A DNA stretch of 64,000 bases from Phenylobacterium sp. (GCF_013911965.1 NZ_JACESE010000007.1:124001-188000), one strand, 5' to 3'; positions 51,224 to 60,263 are shown, numbered from the stretch's first letter. Numbers and translations: made by a program. The notes: a model not told the origin generated them from the letters alone.

Positions 51224-52705
51224 TCAGGCCGGCTTGCCGCCGGTCACGAAGACGCGGATGTCGCCGTTGAAGGCCTTCAGCGTCCGCTCGTCGGTATAGG
51301 CCATGTGGCCGCCGACATATTCGCGCTGGATCACCCGGTCGCGGGGATAGTCGCTGCGGGCGACCATGTAGCGGGCCGGTCCCACCGTGGTGGTCAGGTC
51401 GTAGACGCCGGTTCCGATCATGAGCCGGAAGTCCGGATTGGCCGCGAACGCCTTGGAGATCTCGGCCGGATAGTCGAAGTCGAGGAACGGTCCGCCGGGG
51501 CCGAGCGTGCCGTTCCATTCCCAGTCGCCGGTCTCCGGGGCCGAGGGGCGATACTCGGCCGCCGACCAGGGGACGTTCAGGAACCGGGCGTAGTGCTCCA
51601 GCATCATCGGCTGGATGGCCTGCATGGGCTTGGCCGAAGGATCTGGGATCCGCTCTCCGTCCGCCGGGACGGGCCCCACATAGCGGGCGTCGTATGTCCC
51701 CAGCCGCAAGCCCTTGTCCTTCAGGAGCTCGCGGGCGAAGGCGATCTTGGTGATGGCGAGATCGTTGGCCAGGTAGTAGTCGGCGCCGACGCCGGTCAGA
51801 GCTTGCAGCCGGGCCGCGATCTGCGCCCGTTCGGCCTGCGGCAGGTCGTAGCCGCGCACCAGGGCCATCAGATAGGGGCCCATGCCCCAGGTCCAGGCCT
51901 CGTCGATGATCTCGCCCACCGGCCGGTCGCTGCGTTCGGCCCGGCCGTGATAGGCGGCGATGGCGGCGAGCGCGGTGAGGTTGGTGGCGTAGGCCAGGGC
52001 GTTCTTCGCCCGCTGGCTGGTCTCGATCATGTTGACCGCCTGGCCGAACAGGAAGACGCCGTCGAGCGGCGCAGTCTCGGCCAGCAGGCCCGCCATCATC
52101 GCCGCCCGGATGGTGCCGTAGCTCTCGCCCAGCACGTATTTCGGCGAGGCCTCGCGGCCGTTGGCCCTGCTCCAGGCGAGGACGAAATCCGACACCGCTC
52201 GCGCGTCGCCATTGACGGAATAGACATCTTCCCGGCTGCCGCCGGCCAGGACGCGGGAGAAGCCCGTCTCGGGCGGGTCGATCATGACGATGTCCGCCAC
52301 GTCCAGAACGCACTCGGCGTTGTCCACCGTCTGCGGCGGGGGTTCGGGCGCGTCGAGGTCTTGAGCTACCAGGATCCGCTTCGGTCCGAGCGCGACCATG
52401 TGCAGGGTGGCCGAGGAACTGCTGGGCCCGCCGTTGAAGGCGAACAGGACCGGGCGACGGGCCTTGTCCACGCCCTCGCGGACATAGGAGGTGGTGACGA
52501 AACGCACCGCCGGCGCACCGGCCGGGTTCGTCACTACGGTCTCGGCCACCGTGGCGACGTAGCGCACGCGCTCGCCGTTGAAGACGCCCTGATGACGCGT
52601 CACGAAGGGCGGTGCGGCCGGCTGGGCCATGACCCTTCCCGCCGCCGCCAGGCCTGCGGCCGCCGTGGCCGCGGTGAGCACTTGCCGCTTGGTGATCAAC
52701 GCCAT
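51224..52705 (-). CDS. Exported S10 serine carboxypeptidase-like protein (paralogue C)
   Basis: 493 aa. Signal MALITKRQVLTAATAAAGLA with Lys-Arg in place of twin Arg. FNGGPSSSSATLHMVALGP at the oxyanion loop (GPG to GPS), nucleophile S195 in LGESYGTIRAA, Asp in GTGVYDLTTT, His in YVGGHMAYTDE. GGGGGCGG stands before the ATG at 52705; the open frame to 52798 is not used. Divergent from paralogue D, with two GCAT-N5-ATGC sites in between, so both are probably under the same regulator. Confidence 0.9.
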   Translation of the reverse strand: MALITKRQVLTAATAAAGLAAAGRVMAQPAAPPFVTRHQGVFNGERVRYVATVAETVVTNPAGAPAVRFVTTSYVREGVDKARRPVLFAFNGGPSSSSATLHMVALGPKRILVAQDLDAPEPPPQTVDNAECVLDVADIVMIDPPETGFSRVLAGGSREDVYSVNGDARAVSDFVLAWSRANGREASPKYVLGESYGTIRAAMMAGLLAETAPLDGVFLFGQAVNMIETSQRAKNALAYATNLTALAAIAAYHGRAERSDRPVGEIIDEAWTWGMGPYLMALVRGYDLPQAERAQIAARLQALTGVGADYYLANDLAITKIAFARELLKDKGLRLGTYDARYVGPVPADGERIPDPSAKPMQAIQPMMLEHYARFLNVPWSAAEYRPSAPETGDWEWNGTLGPGGPFLDFDYPAEISKAFAANPDFRLMIGTGVYDLTTTVGPARYMVARSDYPRDRVIQREYVGGHMAYTDERTLKAFNGDIRVFVTGGKPA

Positions 52706-52794
52706 ATCCGCCCCCAATTCTGTCCGTCTGCGCCAGATTAGCGGCGGCGGCCCGGCATTTCTTTTCGAACAGCCGCGTCGCATCGGCGGGGCTC

Positions 52795-52807
52795 GCATAG
52801 CCTATGC
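52795..52807. promoter_or_regulatory. GCAT-N5-ATGC inverted repeat, site 5
   Basis: GCAT-AGCCT-ATGC between divergent S10 genes, 90 bp before the minus-strand start (52705) and about 135 bp before the plus-strand start (52942). Confidence 0.65.
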
Positions 52808-52826
52808 CGGACCCTCGCGCAGTCGT

Positions 52827-52839
52827 GCATCAGCCATGC
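52827..52839. promoter_or_regulatory. GCAT-N5-ATGC inverted repeat, site 6
   Basis: GCAT-CAGCC-ATGC, 32 bp (three helical turns) from site 5, so both sites face the same side of the helix, as expected for an oligomeric Lrp protein. Confidence 0.65.
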
Positions 52840-52941
52840 GGCCGATCGGAGGCGCCGCTGGCAGTTCGAATAGAAATGCCTGGTCTGGAAGGTAGGATGA
52901 TGCGCAGTGGGTTGTCGTCTCGGGCGGGGGAAGTTCGAACC

Positions 52942-54417
52942 ATGTCGATGCGCAGTTTCGCCCTGGCCGCGGCGCTTGTCCTGGTCGGACCGGGGGCCAT
53001 CGCATCCGCCGAGCCCGCGGCCGCCGTGGCCGCTCGCGCGCCGCAGGTCGCCGAAACGCGTCATACCGGCCGCTTCAACGGCAAGGAGGTGCGCTACCGC
53101 GCGCTCGTCTCGGAGACCTTCCTGACCGATGAGGCCGGCGCGCCGGCCGCCTCGGTGGTGACGACGGCCTATCTGCGCGAAGGCGCGGACGCCGCCTCCC
53201 GCCCGATCATGTTCATCTTCAACGGCGGTCCCGGCGCCTCGACCACGCCGCTGCACTTCGGCGCCTTCGGCCCGAAACGGCGGCTGGGCGAGGGGGCGGC
53301 CCAGGTGATGGTCGACAATCCCGACAGTCCGCTGGACGCCGTCGACCTCGTCTTCATCGATCCCGTCGGCACCGGCTACAGCCGGCCGCTGCCGGGGCAT
53401 GAGGGCCAGCCGTACTGGAGCCGCTCAGGCGACGCGGCCTCGGTGTCCAAAGTCATCGAGACCTGGCTCGCCGCCAACGGCCGCGAGGCCTCGCCGCGCT
53501 ACCTGCTCGGCCAGAGCTACGGCACCACCCGCGCCGCCCTGATCGTGAAGCTGGGTGAGGTGAAGTTCGACGGCGTCCTGCTGTTCGCCCTGGTGGCGAG
53601 CCCCGAGGGACTGGAGATGCCCTATGTCACCAGCCTGCCGAGCTATGCGGCGGTCGCCTGGTGGCACCGGAAGATCGACCGCGACGGCCGCACCGCTCAG
53701 CAGATCTATGACGAGGCGGTGGAGTTCGCGCGAACCGACTATGTCAGCGCGCTGATCCGCGGCGCCAGCCTGCCTGCGGCGGAGAAGCGCCGGATCGCGC
53801 AGCGCATGTCGGACCTGATCGGCCTGCCCGCCGACTATATCGAGTCCAAGGATCTGCGGCTGAAGAACGAGGACTTCATGTTCCAGCTTCTGGCCGACCA
53901 GGGGCTGCGCACGGGCCAGCTCGACGGCCGCGCCACGCGTCGCCTGGATGCGCCGGCCCAGCGCCCGCCCTATGACGACCCCGGCCTCAACTTCAGCCTG
54001 GAACCGCCGCCGGCCGCACCGCCGGCGCCGCCGAAGGTCGAGGGCGTGGCGGCGACCAGCGACGAGCCGCCGGCGCTGGAGGCCTACTACCGCCAGACGC
54101 TCGGTTTCGAGAGCGCCGAGACCTACAACTCCCTGAACCTGGACGTGAACTCGGCCTGGGACTTCGAGGGCGGGGGCGACGCCAACGGCTTCCTGGGCCA
54201 GGCCATGCAGGCCGATCCGAACCTGCGCCTCTTCTGGGTCTCGGGCCTCTACGACCTGACCACGCCCTCCTATCGGGGCCGCTACATCCTCGACCAGTCG
54301 GGCGTCCCGCCCGAGCGCCTGGTCGCCGCCCAGTTTCCCGGCGGGCATTCGGTCTTCACGGAGGAGACCAACCGAAAAGCCCTGGCCGACGCCGTCCGCG
54401 CCTTCGTGCGGCCGTGA
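52942..54417 (+). CDS. Exported S10 serine carboxypeptidase-like protein (paralogue D, GQSYG variant)
   Basis: 491 aa. Sec signal MSMRSFALAAALVLVGPGAI. FNGGPGASTTPLHFGAFGPK, nucleophile S192 in LGQSYGTTRAA, Asp in SGLYDLTTPSY, His in FPGGHSVFTEE. The residue before the nucleophile is Gln instead of the Glu of the family GESY motif; in carboxypeptidase Y that Glu helps to bind the substrate C-terminal carboxylate. A Pro/Ala-rich insertion lies near residues 355-370. Start chosen for the signal peptide, with GGGGGAAG upstream; the ATG at 52897 is possible. Ends just before the amidohydrolase gene. Confidence 0.9.
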   Translation: MSMRSFALAAALVLVGPGAIASAEPAAAVAARAPQVAETRHTGRFNGKEVRYRALVSETFLTDEAGAPAASVVTTAYLREGADAASRPIMFIFNGGPGASTTPLHFGAFGPKRRLGEGAAQVMVDNPDSPLDAVDLVFIDPVGTGYSRPLPGHEGQPYWSRSGDAASVSKVIETWLAANGREASPRYLLGQSYGTTRAALIVKLGEVKFDGVLLFALVASPEGLEMPYVTSLPSYAAVAWWHRKIDRDGRTAQQIYDEAVEFARTDYVSALIRGASLPAAEKRRIAQRMSDLIGLPADYIESKDLRLKNEDFMFQLLADQGLRTGQLDGRATRRLDAPAQRPPYDDPGLNFSLEPPPAAPPAPPKVEGVAATSDEPPALEAYYRQTLGFESAETYNSLNLDVNSAWDFEGGGDANGFLGQAMQADPNLRLFWVSGLYDLTTPSYRGRYILDQSGVPPERLVAAQFPGGHSVFTEETNRKALADAVRAFVRP

Positions 54418-54428
54418 AGGAGTATCCC

Positions 54429-56456
54429 ATGCGCATGTCCCTCCTGGGCGCGAGCCTCGCCGCCCTGATCAGCCTGGCCGGTCCGGCCGCCGCCGAGACG
54501 GAGAGCTACGTCGTCATCGCCAATGGCGAGCGCGTCGGCCATCTGACCGCCGAGGTCGAAGGTTCGCAGGTCGAGATCGACTACGCGGTCAGCAACAACG
54601 GGCGCGGCCCCAAGGCGCAGGAGAGGATCACGCTCGGTCCGGACGGCGTTCCCGTCGAGTGGTCGATCAAGGGCTCGTCTCTGTTCGGCAATGCGGTGGA
54701 CGAACGCTACGCCTGGAAGGATGGCGAGGCCGCCTGGAAGAGCGCGCCGGACGAAGGCGAGGTGGAGGCCGCGGCGCCCATCTTCTACGTGCCCGCCGAC
54801 GCCAGCCCCTGGATCGAGGGGCAGTTCGCCCGCGTGCTGCTCAAGGCGCCGGGCCAGACCCTGCCGGTCCTGCCGTCCGGCTCGCTGAAGCTCGAGAAGG
54901 TGCGCGACGTGACCCTGGGGGAGGGGAGCCGCGCGAAGGCGCTGACCATCTACGAGATGAGCGGCATCGACCTGGAGCCCGGCTATGTGGTGCTGGAGGC
55001 GGACGGCGACCTCTTCGCCCTGCCGGGCGCCGGCGTCGTGCGCGAGGGCTACGAGGCCGAGCTGCAGGCGCTTCGCGACATGAACCGGGACCTGGCGATG
55101 GACCGCGCCAAGGCCGCGCGCGACAAGCTGGCCCACAGCTTCGACGGGCCGGTGCGCATCGCCGATGTCCGGGTCTTCGATCCCCTGACCATGAAGCTCG
55201 GCGCGCCTTCGGACGTGCTGATCGAAGGCGACAGGATCGTCTCCGTCACCGCCCACGGCGCGGCCAGGCCCGCCGCCGGCGAGACGGTGATCGACGGGCA
55301 GGGCGGGGCGCTGCTGCCCGGCCTGCACGACATGCACCACCATACGAGCCTGTCCTCGGCCCTCTTCAACCTTGCGGCCGGCGTCACCGCCGTGCGCGAC
55401 CAGGGCAATGAGAACGAGGCCCTGCTGGAATGGACGAAGCTCTTGGAGGCGGGCGAGATCGCCGGCCCGCGGATCGTCCGCAACGGCTTCCTGGAGGGGC
55501 GCAGCCCTTACTCCGCGCGGCACGGCTTCATCGCCGACAGCCTGGAGGAGGCGTTGAAGGACGTGGAGTGGTACCACGACCACGGCTACTGGCAGATCAA
55601 GATCTATAACTCCTTCAATCCCGACTGGGTGGCCCCGGTCATCGAGAAGGCGCACGCCCTGGGCATGGGCGTCACCGGCCACGTGCCGGCCTTCTCCAGC
55701 CCCGACCGGGTGATCTTCGAGGGCTATGACGACATCGCCCACGTCAACCAGCTGATGCTGGGCTGGATCCTGGAGGCGGGGGAGGACACCCGTACGCCCC
55801 TGCGCCTGACCGGTATGGCCCGCGGCGCGAACCTCGACCTGTCTTCGCCGCGCGTGCGCGAGACGGTGGAGGCGATGAAGGCTAACGAGGTCGCGCTCGA
55901 CACCACCGCGGTCATCCTGGAGCGCCTGATGCTGTCGCGTTCGGGCGAGGTGAACCCCGGCGACGCGCCCTACCTGTCGCACGTGCCGATCGGCTATCAG
56001 CGCTACCGCAAGCGGGGTTTCGTCTCGCTCTACGGTCCGGACGACGACCGCGCCTATCGTCAGGGATTCCAAAAGGTGCTCGACACCCTGAAGCTGCTGG
56101 ACGACGAGGGCGTGCTGCTGCTTCCGGGCACCGACGACGGCACCGGCTTCACCCTGCTGCGCGAGCTGGAGCTCTACGTGAAGGCCGGTATTCCGGCGGG
56201 CAAGACCCTGCGGCTGGCCACCTACGACATGGAGGCCTATTTCGGCCGTGAGGACGAGCTCGGCTCCATCGAGGCGGGCAAGCTCGCCGACCTGATCCTC
56301 GTCGCCGGCGATCCGACCGCCGACATCAGCGACATCCGCAAGACGCGCATGACCATGGTGGGCGGCGTCGCCTACTTCCCGGCCGAGATCTACGAGCATT
56401 TCAGCATCGAGCCCTTCGCGCCGCCGCCGCCGGTGCGTCCGGCGCAGGCCGACTAG
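54429..56456 (+). CDS. Exported amidohydrolase with N-terminal beta domain (periplasmic dipeptidase-like)
   Basis: 675 aa. Sec signal (residues 1-21, ending PAAAE). Residues 22-215 form a beta-rich domain of unknown role, then an amidohydrolase barrel: HDMHHHTS, candidate carboxylated Lys in WQIKIYNSF, His in VTGHVPAF and DIAHVNQ, Asp in PGTDDGTG. It ends SIEAGKLADLILVAGDP. Metal-dependent hydrolysis of a peptide-like or lactam bond in the periplasm. AAGGAG lies 7 nt before the ATG; 11 bp after paralogue D and 13 bp before the permease, so it belongs to that operon. Confidence 0.88.
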   Translation: MRMSLLGASLAALISLAGPAAAETESYVVIANGERVGHLTAEVEGSQVEIDYAVSNNGRGPKAQERITLGPDGVPVEWSIKGSSLFGNAVDERYAWKDGEAAWKSAPDEGEVEAAAPIFYVPADASPWIEGQFARVLLKAPGQTLPVLPSGSLKLEKVRDVTLGEGSRAKALTIYEMSGIDLEPGYVVLEADGDLFALPGAGVVREGYEAELQALRDMNRDLAMDRAKAARDKLAHSFDGPVRIADVRVFDPLTMKLGAPSDVLIEGDRIVSVTAHGAARPAAGETVIDGQGGALLPGLHDMHHHTSLSSALFNLAAGVTAVRDQGNENEALLEWTKLLEAGEIAGPRIVRNGFLEGRSPYSARHGFIADSLEEALKDVEWYHDHGYWQIKIYNSFNPDWVAPVIEKAHALGMGVTGHVPAFSSPDRVIFEGYDDIAHVNQLMLGWILEAGEDTRTPLRLTGMARGANLDLSSPRVRETVEAMKANEVALDTTAVILERLMLSRSGEVNPGDAPYLSHVPIGYQRYRKRGFVSLYGPDDDRAYRQGFQKVLDTLKLLDDEGVLLLPGTDDGTGFTLLRELELYVKAGIPAGKTLRLATYDMEAYFGREDELGSIEAGKLADLILVAGDPTADISDIRKTRMTMVGGVAYFPAEIYEHFSIEPFAPPPPVRPAQAD

Positions 56457-56469
56457 GAAGGGCAGGGCC

Positions 56470-57795
56470 ATGACCGAACCCTCCGTCACCGCGGCCGGGC
56501 TGAAGCGCGGCGTCCGACTGATCGACGTCATCATGCTGGGGGCCGGCACCGCGATCGGCGCGGCCATCTTCACAGTGCTGGGCCCGGCGGCCCAGGTCGG
56601 CGGGTCGGGCATCCTCATCGCCACCGCGCTCGCCGCCGTGCCGATGGGGCTCTTCGCGCTCGTCTACGCCTACCTCTCCTCGACCGCGCCCCGGACGGCG
56701 GCCTCCTACGAGTGGCAGCGGCAGTTCACCAGCCCGTCGCTGGCCTTCGCCATCGTCTGGATGCGGGTCCTGTCCAATGCGGTGGTGATGATCGTGCTGG
56801 CCCGGGTCCTGACCAACTACCTCTCCATGGTCGTCGACTTCCCGGCCACGCCGGCCATCCTGGCCATGTTCGCCGCCATCTTCGCCCTGAACTATGTGGG
56901 CGTCGCGGTCGCCGCCCGCGCTCAGACCATCCTGATGTTCCTGCTGCTCGGGGCGCTCGCCGTCTTCGTGGCGGCCGCTGCGCCGTCCTTCCGGCCAGCC
57001 CTGTTCGTCGAGGCGGCGGAAGGGGGGCTCCTGCCCATCGTCGCGGCCCTGCCGCTGATGATCCAGCTCTTCCTCGGCATCGAGACCGCCACCGAGGTCG
57101 GCGAGGAGGTGGCCGACGCCAAGCGCGTGGTCCCGCTCGGCATGGCGGGCGCCCTGGCGCTGACCGTCTTCGTCTATCTGACCGTCACCTTCGCGGCGCT
57201 CAGCCTGGTGGGGCCGCAGGTGCTGGCCGGCAGCACCGCGCCCCTGCTCGACGCCGCCAAGGTCGCGCTCGGCCCGTTCGCCACGCCGCTGATCGTCACC
57301 GCGGCCGTCTTCGCGCTCGCCAAGTCGATGAACGCGGTCTTCCTGGTCTATGCGCGCTTCCTGTTCGCCATGGGCCGGACCGGCGTGCTGCCGTCGGCGC
57401 TGGGCGCGGTGCACCCGCGCTTCGGCACGCCGCACGTGGCCACCATCGTCGCCTTCTGCGCCTGCGTGGCGGCGGTTTTCCTGCCGTCGAGCCTGCTCTT
57501 CCTGCTGCTGGCGGTGAACGTGCCGACCATGATGAAGTACATGGGCACCTGCCTGGCCGCCTTCAGCGTGGCGCGGAACCATCCGGAGGTTCACGCCGAG
57601 GCGCGCCTGCGGTTCAGCCGGGCGACCGTGCAGGTCCTCTCCGCCCTCGGCGTCCTGGCGGCCGTCGGCATCGCCGCCCTTGGGCTGGAGACGGACAGGC
57701 GGCCCTACGCCCTGCTGCTCGCCTGGCTGGTGATCGGCCTGCTCTGGTACGCCTGGACCACCCGCAAGGGGCGGGGCGCCGCAGCGACGGCCTGA
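56470..57795 (+). CDS. APC-superfamily amino acid permease
   Basis: 441 aa with about 12 membrane helices. The first helix has the APC substrate-binding loop LGAGTAIGAAIFTVLG; FLGIETATEVGEEVADAKRVVP is the helix 6 region. Takes up amino acids or amines with protons at the inner membrane, here probably the products of the periplasmic peptidases and amidohydrolases. The substrate is not fixed by the sequence. GGAAGGG lies 9 nt before the ATG; it follows the amidohydrolase gene by 13 bp. Confidence 0.92.
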   Translation: MTEPSVTAAGLKRGVRLIDVIMLGAGTAIGAAIFTVLGPAAQVGGSGILIATALAAVPMGLFALVYAYLSSTAPRTAASYEWQRQFTSPSLAFAIVWMRVLSNAVVMIVLARVLTNYLSMVVDFPATPAILAMFAAIFALNYVGVAVAARAQTILMFLLLGALAVFVAAAAPSFRPALFVEAAEGGLLPIVAALPLMIQLFLGIETATEVGEEVADAKRVVPLGMAGALALTVFVYLTVTFAALSLVGPQVLAGSTAPLLDAAKVALGPFATPLIVTAAVFALAKSMNAVFLVYARFLFAMGRTGVLPSALGAVHPRFGTPHVATIVAFCACVAAVFLPSSLLFLLLAVNVPTMMKYMGTCLAAFSVARNHPEVHAEARLRFSRATVQVLSALGVLAAVGIAALGLETDRRPYALLLAWLVIGLLWYAWTTRKGRGAAATA

Positions 57796-57900
57796 TCTCT
57801 TCCGTCCTCCCTGGGAACAGCATCGGCGACTGACAAGTTGCCGGCTTGCTCAGCGCCCGGCGCATCCGACGGCCGGGCCGGAGGACAGGGGACTAGGAAG

Positions 57901-58269
57901 ATGAGGCGCAGCGCGGCCCCGGCCGCCGCCCTCGGGCTGGCGGCCTTGGCGGTCGTCGGCCTGGCGGCGGCGGTCTACAGCTATTTCACACCCGCGACCG
58001 GCATCGACGGCACGCCCGGCGCGCTCCTGGTGATCGTCTCCACGACGCTCCTGGCCGGCGCAGCGCTCCTGATCGGCTTCGTCGCGGCCCTGCCGGGCTG
58101 GGGCTGGGTCACGCTGCTGGCGCTCTGCCTGCTGGACGTGCTGGGCACGGGCCTGGCGGCCTATTTCCTTCAGGCCTGGGTGCTGCTGGCCGCCATGGCC
58201 CTGGCGCTCCTGGCTTGGCTGGTTCTCGCCTTCGGCGGCGGGGCTCGACGGGAAGGAGCCTTCGCATGA
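57901..58269 (+). CDS. Small four-helix membrane protein, probable membrane partner of the PQQ dehydrogenase
   Basis: 122 aa: helices at about residues 6-27, 42-66, 68-92 and 93-114. Its stop overlaps the start of the quinoprotein gene (ATGA). In membrane-bound glucose dehydrogenase a similar bundle of N-terminal helices is part of the same chain and holds the ubiquinone contact; here the bundle is a separate gene directly before a quinoprotein without membrane helices. That it anchors the enzyme is inference from this arrangement. GGAAG lies 4-5 nt before the ATG. Confidence 0.72.
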   Translation: MRRSAAPAAALGLAALAVVGLAAAVYSYFTPATGIDGTPGALLVIVSTTLLAGAALLIGFVAALPGWGWVTLLALCLLDVLGTGLAAYFLQAWVLLAAMALALLAWLVLAFGGGARREGAFA

Positions 58270-60251
58270 TCGCCCGCGCCGCCCTGATCGCCGCCCCCGT
58301 GGCGGCGGCCCTCGTCGGCGTCGCCGCCCTGGCGCAGTCGCAGGCGCCCCCGTCCGGTCCGTCGCCGCAGGCTGCCACATCGGCGGCCAACCGGACTCCC
58401 GAAGGCGCCTGGGCGAGCTTCAACGGCCAGCCGAACGGACAGAAGTACTCACCCGCCGCACAGATCACGCCCGACAATGTGGACGAACTGGAGGTCGCCT
58501 GGGAACTGCACACCGGCGACGTTTCCGACGGCGAGGGCGACCTGCCGTCGACCGTCTGGTCGGCCACGCCGCTCTTCGTCAATGACACGGTCTATGTGGG
58601 CACGCCCTTCTACCGCATCTTCGCCGTCACCCCGGACACGGGCGAGGTGAAGTGGATCTACGACTCCAAGGCCGAGCTCAAGGCCGTCACCCAGCCCTCG
58701 CTCAAGAACCGCGGTCTCGCCTACTGGCAGGCCGCCGAGCCCGTGGCCGGGGCGGCGTGTCAGAAGCGCCTCTACCTCGGCACCATGATGGGCGAACTGC
58801 ATGCCGTCGACGCCGACACCGGCCGACCGTGCGCCGAGTTCGGCGTGAACGGCGTCCTCGACGTCAATCAGTGGAACGCCCCCGACGCCAAGTGGCCGCT
58901 GTCTCAGCTCCAGCCGCCCACCGTCTATCGCGACACCCTGATCCTCGGCTGGGCGGGCAAGGACTGGGAAAGCCAGGAGACGCCTCCGGGCAGCGTCTTC
59001 GGGGTCGACGCCCGCACGGGCGAGCGCAAGTGGACCTTCCACACCCTGCCGCCGGAGGTGGCGGCGACGTCGGGAACGGCCAACGTGTGGACCGCCATGT
59101 CGGTCGACGAGGAGGCCGGGCTCGTCTACCTGCCGGTCTCCTCGCCCAGCCCCAACTTCTATGGCGGAAACCGTCTGGAGCGGGCCCCGCACGCCACCTC
59201 GATCACCGCCCTCGACGCCGAGACGGGGGAAGAGGTCTGGGCCTACCAGATGGTCCACCACGACATCTGGGACTATGACGGCACCAGCGCGCCCACGCTG
59301 GTGGACATCCGCCGCGGCGGGGAGACGATCCCGGCCCTGATCGAGGCGACGAAGCAGGGCCATTTCTTCGTCCTCAACCGCCTGACCGGCGAGCCCATCT
59401 ACCCGATCGAGGAGCGCCCGGTTCCGGCCTCCGACGTGCCGGGCGAGCGGGCCTATCCGACCCAGCCCTACGTCCCGCGCCCGGAACCGGTGATCGCCGA
59501 CCGCTGGCCGGGCGTCTCGAGGCTCGCCGACATACTGAGCCTCGGCTACTGCAGCCGGAAGGCTGAAGCCCTGCGCCATGACGGCCTTTTCACGCCGCCG
59601 AGCCTGGGGGAGGGGAGCCTCGTCTTTCCGGGCACGCCGGGCGGGGTGGAATGGGGCGGCGGAGCGCTCGACCCGCGCACCAACACCTATGTGGTCAACA
59701 GTTCGCACGTGGCGATGATCTATCGCCTGCTCACGCGGGAGGACTACGAGCGCGAGACGAGCGGACAGGAGAAGCTGACCGGCTATCACCCCCAGACAGG
59801 GTCGCCCTACGGCCTGCGGCTGACCAACTTCCTCAATCCGCTGGGCATGCCCTGCTGGAAGCCGCCCTACGGCTCGATCTCGGCCTACGACATGGATACG
59901 GGCGAGCTTCTGTGGCGCAAGCCCTTCGGCGTCGTCCAGAAGTGGGGCTTCTACATGCCCAAGTCGTGGGGCTCGGTGACCATCGGCGGTCCCGCCGTCA
60001 CCGCCTCGGGCCTCATCTTCATCGGCGCGTCCATGGACGCCCGGGTGAGGGCGCTCGACATCCGCAACGGAGAGGTCCTGTGGAAGGCGCAGGTCGACGC
60101 GCCGGCCGTCGCCAATCCCGCCGTCTACACCTATCGCGGCCGCCAGTACGTGGCCTTCGTCGTCGGCGGCAACTCGATCCTCAAGCCGGAGGTCAGCGAC
60201 CAGCTCATCGCCTTCGCCCTGCCGGCGGAGGGACCGGACGCGGGCGGGTGA
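58266..60251 (+). CDS. PQQ-dependent dehydrogenase (membrane glucose dehydrogenase-like quinoprotein)
   Basis: 661 aa. Sec signal (residues 1-23), then an eight-bladed quinoprotein propeller with tryptophan-docking repeats (ITPDNVDELEVAWELHTGD, TGEVKWIYDSK, TGEELLW-type segments) and the PQQ-site motif MVHHDIWDYDGTSAP. The order of motifs is closest to membrane-bound glucose dehydrogenases, but the substrate (sugar, alcohol or other) is open. It oxidises a substrate in the periplasm and passes electrons to the quinone pool. Coupled by a 4-bp overlap to the small membrane protein before it. No PQQ synthesis genes are in the window. Confidence 0.9.
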   Translation: MIARAALIAAPVAAALVGVAALAQSQAPPSGPSPQAATSAANRTPEGAWASFNGQPNGQKYSPAAQITPDNVDELEVAWELHTGDVSDGEGDLPSTVWSATPLFVNDTVYVGTPFYRIFAVTPDTGEVKWIYDSKAELKAVTQPSLKNRGLAYWQAAEPVAGAACQKRLYLGTMMGELHAVDADTGRPCAEFGVNGVLDVNQWNAPDAKWPLSQLQPPTVYRDTLILGWAGKDWESQETPPGSVFGVDARTGERKWTFHTLPPEVAATSGTANVWTAMSVDEEAGLVYLPVSSPSPNFYGGNRLERAPHATSITALDAETGEEVWAYQMVHHDIWDYDGTSAPTLVDIRRGGETIPALIEATKQGHFFVLNRLTGEPIYPIEERPVPASDVPGERAYPTQPYVPRPEPVIADRWPGVSRLADILSLGYCSRKAEALRHDGLFTPPSLGEGSLVFPGTPGGVEWGGGALDPRTNTYVVNSSHVAMIYRLLTREDYERETSGQEKLTGYHPQTGSPYGLRLTNFLNPLGMPCWKPPYGSISAYDMDTGELLWRKPFGVVQKWGFYMPKSWGSVTIGGPAVTASGLIFIGASMDARVRALDIRNGEVLWKAQVDAPAVANPAVYTYRGRQYVAFVVGGNSILKPEVSDQLIAFALPAEGPDAGG

Positions 60252-60263
60252 GCCTCGGCGCCC

